A DNA stretch of 64,000 bases, taken from positions 434,001 through 498,000 of the forward strand of contig NZ_JBHTKR010000003.1 in assembly GCF_042678485.1 (NCBI RefSeq). The letters are read 5' to 3'. Below, one piece after another: positions 1 to 7,369 of the stretch. The stretch comes from Seohaeicola saemankumensis. Lineage in GTDB: Bacteria; Pseudomonadota; Alphaproteobacteria; Rhodobacterales; Rhodobacteraceae. A program made the translations under genes and the position numbers. Numbering within the stretch: the first letter of the stretch is position 1; every line of letters starts with the position of its first letter. A model generated the notes under the pieces. It was not told the origin of the DNA. It made no database searches and saw only the letters and a program-made list of their open reading frames with translations.

Positions 1-31
1 CCAAGCGTTCAAAAATAACCTCAAGGCTTGG
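1..31. repeat. Inverted repeat at left edge
   Basis: CCAAGC at 1-6 is matched by its complement GCTTGG at 26-31, with a 19-base A-rich spacer. It may belong to a hairpin or to a gene left of the window; the edge cuts off context. The remaining bases up to the first gene hold only the terminator listed next. Confidence 0.3.
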
Positions 32-80
32 TAATTATGGTGCAAAAGCCGTTTTGCATTTGTGTTCCAGGGATGGAGCA

Positions 81-113
81 GAAAAAGAAAAGGGGGCGCA
101 AACCGCCCCCTTT
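81..113 (-). terminator. Rho-independent terminator of the quinone oxidoreductase genes
   Basis: A perfect 10-bp stem (89-98 with 104-113, AAAGGGGGCG and its complement) closes a 5-base loop. On the minus strand the 3' arm is followed by a T-rich tail (TTTTCTTTTTC). It lies 20 bases past the stop of the minus-strand gene ending at 134. Confidence 0.85.
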
Positions 114-133
114 GCAGAAACATGCGCGTCCGA

Positions 134-1117
134 TCAGGGTTGCAGGATCGTGCTGCCCGTGGTCTCGCGTCCTTCCAGCGCACGATGTGCATCTGCGACC
201 TGATCCAGCGGAAAGCGCTGATCAATCCGAATCGCGACATCGCCCGAAAGCACCTTTTCAAAAAGATGTCCCGCCATTTTCTGACAGGTGGCATGGTCCC
301 CGATATGGGTATAAACGGTTGGCCGCGTCACTTGCAGCGACCCCTTTGCGCCAAGGATCCCAAGATCCAAGGGCGGCACCTTGCCTGAAGCGTTTCCAAA
401 GGAAATCAACATGCCCAGCGGACGCAAACTATTGAGAGAGCCTTCAAAAGTATCCTTTCCGACCGCATCCATGACAACATCAACACCTTTTCCGCCCGTC
501 AATTCACGAACCTTGGCGGCGAAATCGACCTTTCGGTAATTGAGGCAGTGGCTGGCGCCATGATCCAGCGCCAATTGGCATTTCTCATCGGTGCCAGCCG
601 TGCCGATCAGGGTAATCCCTTCCGAGCGGGCCCACTGGCAGGCGATCAGGCCGACACCACCGGCAGCTGCGTGAAACAGGACCGTGTCACCGCGTTTCAG
701 CGGATAGGTGCGGTGAAACAGATATTCGACCGTCAGCCCCTTCAGCATCATGGCGGCACCCTGTTCGAAGGAAATGCCATCCGGCAGCGGGCATACCTGC
801 GCGGCGGGCATCACGCGCGCCTCGCAATAGGCGCCCGGTGGTTGCGACGTATAGGCCGCGCGATCACCGACTTTCAGATGCGTGACACCTTCGCCCACGG
901 CCTCGATCACACCCGCACCCTCCATGCCCAGGGCATGGGGTAGAGGAAGGGGATAAAGCCCGGTGCGCTGATAGACGTCGATGAAGTTCAGACCGCAGGC
1001 ATGGTGACGGATACGCACCTGCCCCGGACCGGGTTCGCCCAGCGCGCGATCCACCAGCTTCATTTTTTCCGGGCCGCCGAATTCTTCGATAACAACAGTT
1101 CTTGCCATGGTCGTCAT
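134..1117 (-). CDS. qor: NADPH:quinone oxidoreductase (zinc-independent MDR family)
   Basis: 327 residues, the normal size for this family. It is expected to reduce quinones or other electrophiles with NADPH in the cytoplasm. The N-terminal GroES-like half carries NFIDVYQRTGLYP (about residues 44-56), typical of quinone oxidoreductases, and the nucleotide-binding loop AAGGVG sits at 151-156. I see no zinc-ligand cysteine set. The start is supported by an AGGAAACCC ribosome site. It is last in a run after a COQ9-family gene and a second, equally long paralogue, so all three are probably co-transcribed and end at the terminator at 81-113. The exact substrate cannot be read from sequence. Confidence 0.88.
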   Translation of the reverse strand: MTTMARTVVIEEFGGPEKMKLVDRALGEPGPGQVRIRHHACGLNFIDVYQRTGLYPLPLPHALGMEGAGVIEAVGEGVTHLKVGDRAAYTSQPPGAYCEARVMPAAQVCPLPDGISFEQGAAMMLKGLTVEYLFHRTYPLKRGDTVLFHAAAGGVGLIACQWARSEGITLIGTAGTDEKCQLALDHGASHCLNYRKVDFAAKVRELTGGKGVDVVMDAVGKDTFEGSLNSLRPLGMLISFGNASGKVPPLDLGILGAKGSLQVTRPTVYTHIGDHATCQKMAGHLFEKVLSGDVAIRIDQRFPLDQVADAHRALEGRETTGSTILQP

Positions 1118-1183
1118 TGGGTTTCCTCTTCCCTCGTCCTTCCGCGCTTCATGCGCGGCAATCCTTTGCGTTCCTCGTGGTCC

Positions 1184-2167
1184 TCATGCCACTTTCAGAA
1201 CGATCTTACCGATATGTCCGCTACCCTCCATCCGGGCATGCGCCTTCGCGGCCTCCTCCAACGGATATTCGCTGTCCATCACGGGGGCCACGCGGCCTGC
1301 ATCCAGCAGCGGCCAGACTTCGGCCCTCAGCGCGTCGGCGATGCGCGCCTTGGCCAGGTCGCTTTGCGGGCGCAGGGTGCTTCCGGTCATGGTCAGGCGA
1401 CGGCGCATCAGGTCGCTGAAATTCACCTCAACCTTCGCGCCTTGCAGGAATGCGATCTGCACAAGCCGACCATCGTCAGCCAGAGCGCGGAAGTTGCGCG
1501 GGATATAAAGACCGCCCACCATGTCCAGGATCAGGTCGGCGCCACCCTCGGCGCGCATCACCTCGACGAAATCCTCGTCCCGGTAGACGATGGCGCGCTC
1601 TGCCCCCAGATCGAGACAGGCCTTTGCCTTTTCCTCAGACCCCACTGTCACGAAAACCCGCGCGCCGAAGGCGCAGGCCAGCTGGATCGCCGTCGTGCCG
1701 ATCCCGCTGGAGCCGCCGTGCACAAGGAACCGCTCGCCGGCGCGCAGACCGCCGCGCTGAAAGACATTGGACCATACCGTAAAGAAAGTCTCGGGCAGGC
1801 AGGCGGCCTGTTTCAGATCCATGCCCTTGGGCACAGGCAGGCAATGGGCGGCAGGCGTCGCCACATATTCGGCATAGCCGCCACCGGGCAGCAGCGCGCA
1901 GACCTGATCCCCCAGGGCAATGCCGCTGACACCTTCGCCCAGCGCCACGACCTCGCCCGCGCCCTCAAGACCGGGCAGATCGCTGGCGGTCGGGGGCGGC
2001 GCGTAATTGCCTGCACGCTGCAATGCGTCTGGACGGTTCACACCGGCATAGGCCAGCTTGAGCACGACCTGACCAGGTGCGGCCTCGGGGATCGGCCTTG
2101 TGCAAAGCTTCAGCACCTCGGGTCCACCGGGTTGCGATATCTCGATGGCGCGCATCGTCTGGGTCAT
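1184..2167 (-). CDS. NAD(P)H-quinone oxidoreductase, PIG3-like MDR family
   Basis: Second zinc-independent MDR reductase, also 327 residues. The dinucleotide loop GGSSGIG falls at 151-157, the same position as in the downstream paralogue, and the N-terminal motif NRPDALQRAGNY resembles PIG3/TP53I3-type quinone reductases. A longer reading frame extends upstream to 2329, but ATG at 2165-2167 is preceded by AAGGAAAAGAC and gives the family's usual N-terminus, so I chose it. It starts 13 bases after the COQ9-family gene and ends 66 bases before qor. It probably handles quinones or reactive carbonyls; the natural substrate is unknown. Confidence 0.85.
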   Translation of the reverse strand: MTQTMRAIEISQPGGPEVLKLCTRPIPEAAPGQVVLKLAYAGVNRPDALQRAGNYAPPPTASDLPGLEGAGEVVALGEGVSGIALGDQVCALLPGGGYAEYVATPAAHCLPVPKGMDLKQAACLPETFFTVWSNVFQRGGLRAGERFLVHGGSSGIGTTAIQLACAFGARVFVTVGSEEKAKACLDLGAERAIVYRDEDFVEVMRAEGGADLILDMVGGLYIPRNFRALADDGRLVQIAFLQGAKVEVNFSDLMRRRLTMTGSTLRPQSDLAKARIADALRAEVWPLLDAGRVAPVMDSEYPLEEAAKAHARMEGSGHIGKIVLKVA

Positions 2168-2180
2168 GTCTTTTCCTTCA

Positions 2181-2876
2181 TTACTTTGTGCCGTTGTTCC
2201 AGCGGCCAGGCCAGCCGCCTTCGGGCGCACCTTTTCCGGGTGCGCGTATTTTTCCAAGGACCGACAGGGGTGCGGCCAGAAGACTGCTGAGGGCCTTGTT
2301 GTCGCGGACGGTTGCCTTGAACTTTTCAAACCGCATCACGTCGTCGATCCGACGGTCCAGGAAATCCCAGGTGGCCTGATGCCCAAGCGAATCATCGCCC
2401 AGCCAGAACAGGACCGTTGCGCCATAGACGCCCGACAGCGTGGCGCGCTTGGTATACCAGTTGATATCGTCCGAGGTATCGCCCAGCGCGGTCCAGATCA
2501 GGTCACAGGTATTCCAGATCGCACGCGCCCCATCCGCCGCATAGACCGGCAGGGAAAACAGCGTCGTGCCGCGGCGCACGGCTTCCTTGTCATCGGCCGC
2601 TTCCAGCCGGTAGCGCACGGCAAGTGCCACACGGTCGCGAAACCGCATGGACGACAGGTCGGTCTGGCGCAGACGTTCAAGCATGATTGCATCGCCGCGC
2701 GCGTGATAGGCCAGCGCAAGGTCCACTGCACCGCGCGGACAGGCGGCACGCGCCACGGTCCGGTCGATCCCGGTATCGGCGATGGCTGCGGCGAAACTGG
2801 CCTCGGACCAGCCATCGAAGGGCACATGCATCAAGGCCGCATCAAGCAGGCGGTCTTTGACATCTGTCTCTGTCAT
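2181..2876 (-). CDS. COQ9 family protein
   Basis: 231 residues. COQ9 proteins have a TetR-like helical fold that binds lipids and presents ubiquinone intermediates to the COQ7 hydroxylase at the membrane. The central part around WNTCDLIWTALGDTSDDIN and the later WDFLDRRIDDVMRFEK match what I remember of this family. ATG at 2874-2876 is chosen over an upstream in-frame ATG because AGGAAGGAA precedes it at good spacing. It heads a minus-strand run with two quinone reductases and is divergent from rpsU, an arrangement I recall as common in Rhodobacteraceae. Confidence 0.82.
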   Translation of the reverse strand: MTETDVKDRLLDAALMHVPFDGWSEASFAAAIADTGIDRTVARAACPRGAVDLALAYHARGDAIMLERLRQTDLSSMRFRDRVALAVRYRLEAADDKEAVRRGTTLFSLPVYAADGARAIWNTCDLIWTALGDTSDDINWYTKRATLSGVYGATVLFWLGDDSLGHQATWDFLDRRIDDVMRFEKFKATVRDNKALSSLLAAPLSVLGKIRAPGKGAPEGGWPGRWNNGTK

Positions 2877-2927
2877 CAGGGGTTCCTTCCTGTGCACTTG
2901 GCCCGATCGGGTGGATCGGGCTTACCC

Positions 2928-2956
2928 TAGACAAGTAGGGCGGGCTTTGCTATACG
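2928..2956 (+). promoter_or_regulatory. Promoter of rpsU
   Basis: TAGACA (2928-2933) and TATACG (2951-2956) are separated by exactly 17 bases. The only nearby purine suited to initiation is A2960, which would give a leader of about 50 bases before rpsU. Confidence 0.55.
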
Positions 2957-2957
2957 G

Positions 2958-3009
2958 CCACCTCCTGCAAATTCTTGCAACTCAAACTTAGAAAGGTGGT
3001 GAAAACCAC
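2958..3009 (+). promoter_or_regulatory. Structured rpsU leader with anti-SD-like sequence
   Basis: CACCTCCT at 2959-2966 equals the conserved anti-Shine-Dalgarno core of 16S rRNA. CCACCT (2958-2963) can pair with AGGTGG (2994-2999), which contains the gene's own ribosome site. A hairpin TGCAA-ATTC-TTGCA lies inside that pairing (2966-2979). An alternative hairpin, GTGGT-GAAA-ACCAC (2996-3009), has a GNRA loop and abuts the start codon. The two pairings exclude each other. A regulatory role is inferred. Confidence 0.45.
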
Positions 3010-3216
3010 ATGCAGGTTAGTGTTCGTGACAACAATGTCGATCAGGCCCTCCGGGCTCTGAAGAAAAAGCTGCAGCGTGAAGGCGTATTCCGCGAAATGA
3101 AGCTCAAGCAACATTTCGAGAAGCCGTCCGTCAAGAAAGCGCGCGAGAAAGCTGAAGCCGTTCGTCGTGCCCGTAAACTGGCGCGCAAGAAAGCCCAGCG
3201 TGAAGGCGGCCTTTAA
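3010..3216 (+). CDS. rpsU: 30S ribosomal protein S21
   Basis: 68 residues, highly basic, with the S21 pattern: MQVSVRDNNVDQALRALKKK at the N-terminus and an arginine/lysine-rich C-terminal helix. S21 binds the small subunit near the 3' end of 16S rRNA and helps initiation. It is a single gene with its own promoter (2928-2956), an unusual leader and a strong terminator (3255-3288). It is divergent from the COQ9-family gene. Confidence 0.97.
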   Translation: MQVSVRDNNVDQALRALKKKLQREGVFREMKLKQHFEKPSVKKAREKAEAVRRARKLARKKAQREGGL

Positions 3217-3254
3217 GGTATCCTTCCTCAACAGCTTGAACGCTATTGAAAACG

Positions 3255-3288
3255 ACCCCCGTGCCCAGCGCCCGGGGGTTTGTTTTTT
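3255..3288 (+). terminator. Rho-independent terminator of rpsU
   Basis: Stem ACCCCCG (3255-3261) with CGGGGGT (3273-3279), an 11-base loop, then TTTGTTTTTT. It lies 38 bases past the rpsU stop codon. Confidence 0.88.
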
Positions 3289-3418
3289 CTGACGCTTCCG
3301 TTTTGGACCCGGCTGCCGCACTGCGCTTTTGGACAAGCGCACAGATCACGATGGCGTCGGCCTGATCCAGCGCCGGCCAACGCGTCTGGTCCTTCGCTTT
3401 CACGTCGCAGGTCAGGGC

Positions 3419-3889
3419 TCAGCGATATTGGCCAGCCGTGATGAATTCGCTGAACGCCTCGCACCAGATGACCACGGTGGTGTATTGGGTCACATCCACG
3501 CCTTCGGGCACGGACAGCACGACGCCGTTGAACGTCTTCACATCACCGATCAATTGCGCCTCGGCCTTCAGGGGCAGGAATTCATCCTCATGTTCAACAA
3601 ACTGCTTGACTAGATACAGCTTGTAATCCGGCCCGGGCGCAAGCTTTCCGTCATGTACGATGCGATCGGTTGAAACGCTGATCCTGCCTTCACCCCAGTG
3701 CAGGAAATCACTGCCCCTCAGGTCACGGGTCAATTCAGCGACAAATAATGCATCCTGGGCTTCGCGCTCCAATACAGCGCGGTCCGGTCCGGCCGGAGCC
3801 GTCAGGATCGGCAGAAAATAAACCCCAAGCGCAAAGCCAACCGCAACCGCCAGCACATGGGTCACAATGAATGTCAGAAACCGTCTCAT
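3419..3889 (-). CDS. DM13-domain exported or membrane-anchored protein
   Basis: 156 residues. A hydrophobic N-terminal segment (MRRFLTFIVTHVLAVAVGFA and a few more residues) is followed by a domain of about 110 residues. Features such as GPDYKLYLV, the final VVIWCEAFSEFI and the single late Cys agree with the DM13 family, thought to have redox or electron-transfer roles in the cell envelope. The start at 3889 is preferred over an upstream in-frame start because GGAGAA precedes it. It runs in the same direction as the GMC oxidoreductase gene 54 bases upstream. The substrate or partner is unknown. Confidence 0.75.
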   Translation of the reverse strand: MRRFLTFIVTHVLAVAVGFALGVYFLPILTAPAGPDRAVLEREAQDALFVAELTRDLRGSDFLHWGEGRISVSTDRIVHDGKLAPGPDYKLYLVKQFVEHEDEFLPLKAEAQLIGDVKTFNGVVLSVPEGVDVTQYTTVVIWCEAFSEFITAGQYR

Positions 3890-3943
3890 TTTGTATTCTC
3901 CTGCCACCTTCACCACGCGGATAAAACACGGAACCGGAAGACC

Positions 3944-5533
3944 TTAGGCCGTCACCCGGCCCAAGATCATGTCGCTGGCCTTTTCCGCGATCATGATCGT
4001 GGGTGAGTTGGTATTGCCCGATGTGATGCGCGGCATCACGCTGGCGTCCACCACGCGCAGACCTGCCACGCCCCTCACGCGCATCTGCCCATCCAGCGGC
4101 GCATCGTCATCGGTGCCCATGCGAACGGTGCCGACGGGATGGAAGATGGTCGTCCCGATATCGCCTGCGGCCTTCATCAGATCCTGCTCGGTCTGCGCGG
4201 TCAGGCCCGGCTTCATTTCGTCGGGCGCGTATTTCGCCATCGGCGCCTGCGCCATGATGTGCCGCGCCTGCCGGATCGCATCCACGGCAACACGGCGGTC
4301 GCCCTCGGTGCTGAGGTAGTTGGGCGCGATGCGCGGCGCGTCGCGGGGATCGTTGCTGGTGATCTCGACCGTGCCCCGGCTTTCGGGGCGCAGGTTGCAC
4401 ACACTTGCAGTCATCGCGGGGAAATCATGCAGAGGCTGGCCGAAGGCCTCCAGCGTCAGGGGCTGGACGTGGTATTCAAGATCCGGCGTCTCAAGATCCT
4501 CGCGCGAGCGGGAAAAGGCACCAAGCTGGCTGGGGGCCATCGACATCGGACCGCTACGGCGCAGCACGTATTCCAACCCGATCCGGGCCTTGCCCAGAAG
4601 CGAGCTGGCCATCGTGTTCAACGTCTTCGCCCCCGTCAGTTTCCACGCGCAGCGCAGTTGCAGATGGTCCTGAAGGTTTGCGCCGATGCCAGGAATGTCG
4701 CGGATCACGTCGATCCCGTGGCGCGCCAGCAGCGCCGCAGGCCCAAGCCCCGACAGTTGCAGGATCTGCACCGATCCGATGGCGCCTGCGGACAGGATCA
4801 CCTCGGCCCGCGCGCGGGCGGTCTTGACCTGCCCACCTTGCTGGTATTCGACCCCGACGGCGCGTCCATCCTCGATCAGGACGCGGCGGGTCTGGGCATG
4901 AGTTTCCACCTGCAACCCCTGCCCCGTGCGGGTCCGCAGAAAGGCGCGTGCCGTGTTCATGCGCCATCCGCTGCGCTGGTTGACGCGGAAATATCCCACG
5001 CCCTCGTTGGTGCCGGTGTTGAAATCCGTGGTCTCGGGCAGGCCAGCCGCCACGGCGGCGGCTTTCCAGTCATCGAGCACATCCCAGTGCAGGCGCTGGT
5101 TCTCGACCCGCCATTCACCACCAGCCCCGTGCATGTCGCTTTCGCCTTCGACGAAATCCTCGGAGCGTTTGAAATAGGGCAGCACATCATCCCAGCCCCA
5201 GCCGGTCAGCCCCATCTGCCGCCAGCCGTCGTAATCCGCCGCCTGGCCCCGCAGGTAAAGCATCCCGTTGATCGAGGAGCATCCCCCCAGAACCTTGCCG
5301 CGCGGATAGATCAGGGATCGCCCGTTCAGGCCGGGCTCTTCTGCCGTGCGATACATCCAGTCGGTGCGCGGATTGCCGATGCAGTAAAGGTAACCCATAG
5401 GGATATGGATCCAGTGATAGGCGTCCGTTCCCCCCGCTTCCAGCAACAGCACGCGATGCCCCGCGTCTGTCAGACGCTTGGCCAGAACGCAGCCAGCGCT
5501 GCCAGCGCCAACGATGATGTAATCCCAGGTCAT
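3944..5533 (-). CDS. GMC-family FAD-dependent alcohol/choline-type dehydrogenase
   Basis: 529 residues, typical GMC length. FAD-binding GAGSAG is at residues 9-14, followed by LLLEAGG. GMC signature 1 is visible in the region YPRGKVLGGCSSINGMLYLRG, and the C-terminal active-site region includes HPVGTVRMG and SGNTNSPTIMIAEKAS. Members oxidise alcohols such as choline or long-chain and polyethylene-glycol alcohols. No betB, betI or choline transporter is adjacent, so I would not call it betA. The next gene upstream is an Lrp regulator 78 bases away on the same strand. Confidence 0.85.
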   Translation of the reverse strand: MTWDYIIVGAGSAGCVLAKRLTDAGHRVLLLEAGGTDAYHWIHIPMGYLYCIGNPRTDWMYRTAEEPGLNGRSLIYPRGKVLGGCSSINGMLYLRGQAADYDGWRQMGLTGWGWDDVLPYFKRSEDFVEGESDMHGAGGEWRVENQRLHWDVLDDWKAAAVAAGLPETTDFNTGTNEGVGYFRVNQRSGWRMNTARAFLRTRTGQGLQVETHAQTRRVLIEDGRAVGVEYQQGGQVKTARARAEVILSAGAIGSVQILQLSGLGPAALLARHGIDVIRDIPGIGANLQDHLQLRCAWKLTGAKTLNTMASSLLGKARIGLEYVLRRSGPMSMAPSQLGAFSRSREDLETPDLEYHVQPLTLEAFGQPLHDFPAMTASVCNLRPESRGTVEITSNDPRDAPRIAPNYLSTEGDRRVAVDAIRQARHIMAQAPMAKYAPDEMKPGLTAQTEQDLMKAAGDIGTTIFHPVGTVRMGTDDDAPLDGQMRVRGVAGLRVVDASVMPRITSGNTNSPTIMIAEKASDMILGRVTA

Positions 5534-5611
5534 GCAGTCCCTCCGCTACCCTGCAATCTGGGCGAAGGGGGCGGCAATGGCAACGGCTGTCGCATCACGG
5601 CGGACAGAGGA

Positions 5612-6070
5612 TCAGACCGGGATCGCCGTGGTCTTGAAGACGGTACGCAAGGCAAAGCTGCTTTGCATCTGGGCCACGCCCGGCAGCCGCGACAGGTGCT
5701 GGCGATGGATGCGGGCGAAATCCTCGGTGTCTTCGGCGACGATCTTGAGGATATAGTCCGCAGTGCCCGCCATCAGGTGACATTCCAATACGTCAGGAAT
5801 GCGCGAGACCGCCTTTTCGAAGGCGTCCAGCAGATCGTCCGCCTGACCGGACAGCGTGATCTCGACGAAAACAAGCGTGGGCAGGCCCATCTTGCGACGA
5901 TCCAGCAGGGCCACATAGCTGCTGATATATCCGTCTTCCTCAAGCCGCTGCACACGGCGATGACAGGCCGATGCCGACAGGTTCACCTCTTCCGACAGGT
6001 CTGCGTTGGAAATGCGCCCCTTGCGCTGAAGAACGGAAAGAATGCGACGATCTGTCGGGTCAAGCGCCAT
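5612..6070 (-). CDS. Lrp/AsnC family transcriptional regulator (probable ald regulator)
   Basis: 152 residues. An N-terminal helix-turn-helix (LDPTDRRILSVLQRKGRISNADLSEEV in outline, about residues 3-50) is followed by the RAM effector domain (LVFVEITL, later LECHLMAGTADYILKI). Lrp proteins sense amino acids. The gene is divergent from alanine dehydrogenase with 141 bases between starts, the classic AldR arrangement, so L-alanine-responsive control of ald is the likely job. A reading frame continues far upstream antisense to ald; ATG 6068-6070 gives the normal family length. GGAATC lies upstream as a weak ribosome site. Confidence 0.88.
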   Translation of the reverse strand: MALDPTDRRILSVLQRKGRISNADLSEEVNLSASACHRRVQRLEEDGYISSYVALLDRRKMGLPTLVFVEITLSGQADDLLDAFEKAVSRIPDVLECHLMAGTADYILKIVAEDTEDFARIHRQHLSRLPGVAQMQSSFALRTVFKTTAIPV

Positions 6071-6081
6071 GAAACGAAGAT

Positions 6082-6113
6082 TCCTTCGATGAATTGCTAA
6101 ACTTTCCGAAGGA
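6082..6113. promoter_or_regulatory. Inverted repeat between the Lrp gene and ald
   Basis: TCCTTCG (6082-6088) and CGAAGGA (6107-6113) form a perfect 7-bp inverted repeat with an 18-base spacer, just upstream of the Lrp start. It is a plausible binding site for the Lrp protein, inferred from position and symmetry only. Confidence 0.4.
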
Positions 6114-6211
6114 TATCCGCAAAGGCACTGAAAATGCGACCCCGAATTCAAACGATTTGCGCCGGGTCTGCGCCATGATGGGCCAGAACACGCATCAAGG
6201 GAGATAGCGCA

Positions 6212-7327
6212 ATGAAAATCGGATGCCCCAAAGAGATCAAGCCGCAGGAATTCCGCGTCGGCATGACGCCCAATGCCGCGATGGAAGCCGTGGCCCATGG
6301 CCATGAGGTGCTGATCGAAACCGGTGCGGGTGTCGGCGCGGGTTTCCCCGATGCCGATTATGTCGCCGCCGGTGCGCGGATCATCGGCACGGCGGCCGAG
6401 GTTTTCGCGACAGCCGACATGATCGTGAAGGTCAAGGAACCGCAGGCGGGCGAGCGCAAGATGCTGCGCGAGGGGCAGCTTCTGTTCACCTATCTGCATC
6501 TGGCGCCGGACCCGGAGCAGACGCATGACCTGCTGGCCTCGGGCTGCACCGCCATCGCCTATGAAACCGTGACCGACCGTTCCGGTGGCCTGCCGTTGCT
6601 GGCGCCCATGTCCGAGGTCGCAGGCCGGCTGGCCCCGCAGGTGGGCGCCTGGACGCTGCAAAAGGCCAATGGCGGGCGCGGTGTGCTGATGGGGGGTGTG
6701 CCCGGTGTGGGACCGGCGCGCGTTCTGGTGCTGGGCGGGGGCGTTGTTGGCACCCATGCGGCGCGGATCGCGGCGGGCATGGGGGCGGATGTGACCGTGC
6801 TGGACCGGTCGTTGCCGCGCCTGCGCTATCTGGACGATGTGTTCGGTGGGCTTTTCAAGACGGGGTATTCCTCGGCCGGGTTGCTGGCCGAACTGCTGCC
6901 GCAGGCCGATATGGTCGTAGGCGCGGTGCTGATCCCCGGCGCGGCGGCGCCCAAACTGATCACCCGCAAACAGTTGGGCGTGATGAAGCCGGGATCGGTT
7001 CTGGTGGATGTGGCCATCGACCAGGGCGGCTGCTTCGAGACATCCCGCGCCACGACGCATCAGGATCCGATCTACGAGGTCGACGGGATCATGCACTACT
7101 GTGTGGCCAACATGCCGGGGGCTGTTGCGCGCACCTCGACCCTGGCGCTGGGGAATGCCACGATGCCCTTCATGCTGGCGCTGGCCGACAAGGGGTGGAA
7201 ACGCGCCTGCGCCGAGGATCCGCATCTGCTGGCCGGGTTGAACGTGCATGCGGGGCAGTTGACCTATGCCGCCGTAGGCGAGGCGCTGGGGATCGCGACG
7301 GTAGACCCAAAAACGCTGGTGGCGTGA
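6212..7327 (+). CDS. ald: Alanine dehydrogenase
   Basis: 371 residues, standard length. It interconverts L-alanine and pyruvate plus ammonia with NAD. N-terminal MKIGCPKEIKPQEFRVGMTP is characteristic, and the nucleotide-binding loop GGGVVGTHAA lies near residue 175. A strong AAGGGAG ribosome site precedes the ATG. It is divergent from the Lrp gene, which probably activates it. The gene ends convergently with the permease gene at 7370, with a GC-rich hairpin between them. Confidence 0.95.
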   Translation: MKIGCPKEIKPQEFRVGMTPNAAMEAVAHGHEVLIETGAGVGAGFPDADYVAAGARIIGTAAEVFATADMIVKVKEPQAGERKMLREGQLLFTYLHLAPDPEQTHDLLASGCTAIAYETVTDRSGGLPLLAPMSEVAGRLAPQVGAWTLQKANGGRGVLMGGVPGVGPARVLVLGGGVVGTHAARIAAGMGADVTVLDRSLPRLRYLDDVFGGLFKTGYSSAGLLAELLPQADMVVGAVLIPGAAAPKLITRKQLGVMKPGSVLVDVAIDQGGCFETSRATTHQDPIYEVDGIMHYCVANMPGAVARTSTLALGNATMPFMLALADKGWKRACAEDPHLLAGLNVHAGQLTYAAVGEALGIATVDPKTLVA

Positions 7328-7334
7328 CAGGAAC

Positions 7335-7362
7335 GGGCGCGGCGGGTGGGCCTGCCGCGCCC
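7335..7362. terminator. GC-rich hairpin between convergent genes
   Basis: Perfect 9-bp stem GGGCGCGGC (7335-7343) with GCCGCGCCC (7354-7362) and a 10-base loop, in the 42-base gap between the ald and permease stops. It lacks a real T-run in either direction, so it may be a weak bidirectional terminator or a 3'-end stabiliser. Confidence 0.5.
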
Positions 7363-7369
7363 TGTGGTT

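Noticed and set aside
3131..3403. 90-residue minus-strand frame behind the DM13 gene
   Set aside because: It overlaps rpsU and its terminator on the opposite strand and shows no family resemblance.
3944..5533. Calling the GMC enzyme choline dehydrogenase (betA)
   Set aside because: The family motifs do not separate choline from other alcohols and no betB, betI or betaine transport gene is adjacent.
4139..6100. 653-residue plus-strand frame, and similar long frames at 28713-30911 (minus), 34120-36321 (plus) and 1001-2290 (plus)
   Set aside because: Each is the shadow of well-identified genes on the other strand and has no recognisable domain or ribosome site.
5612..7249. 545-residue frame extending the Lrp protein
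   Set aside because: The extension is antisense to ald; normal Lrp length is reached with the start at 6070.
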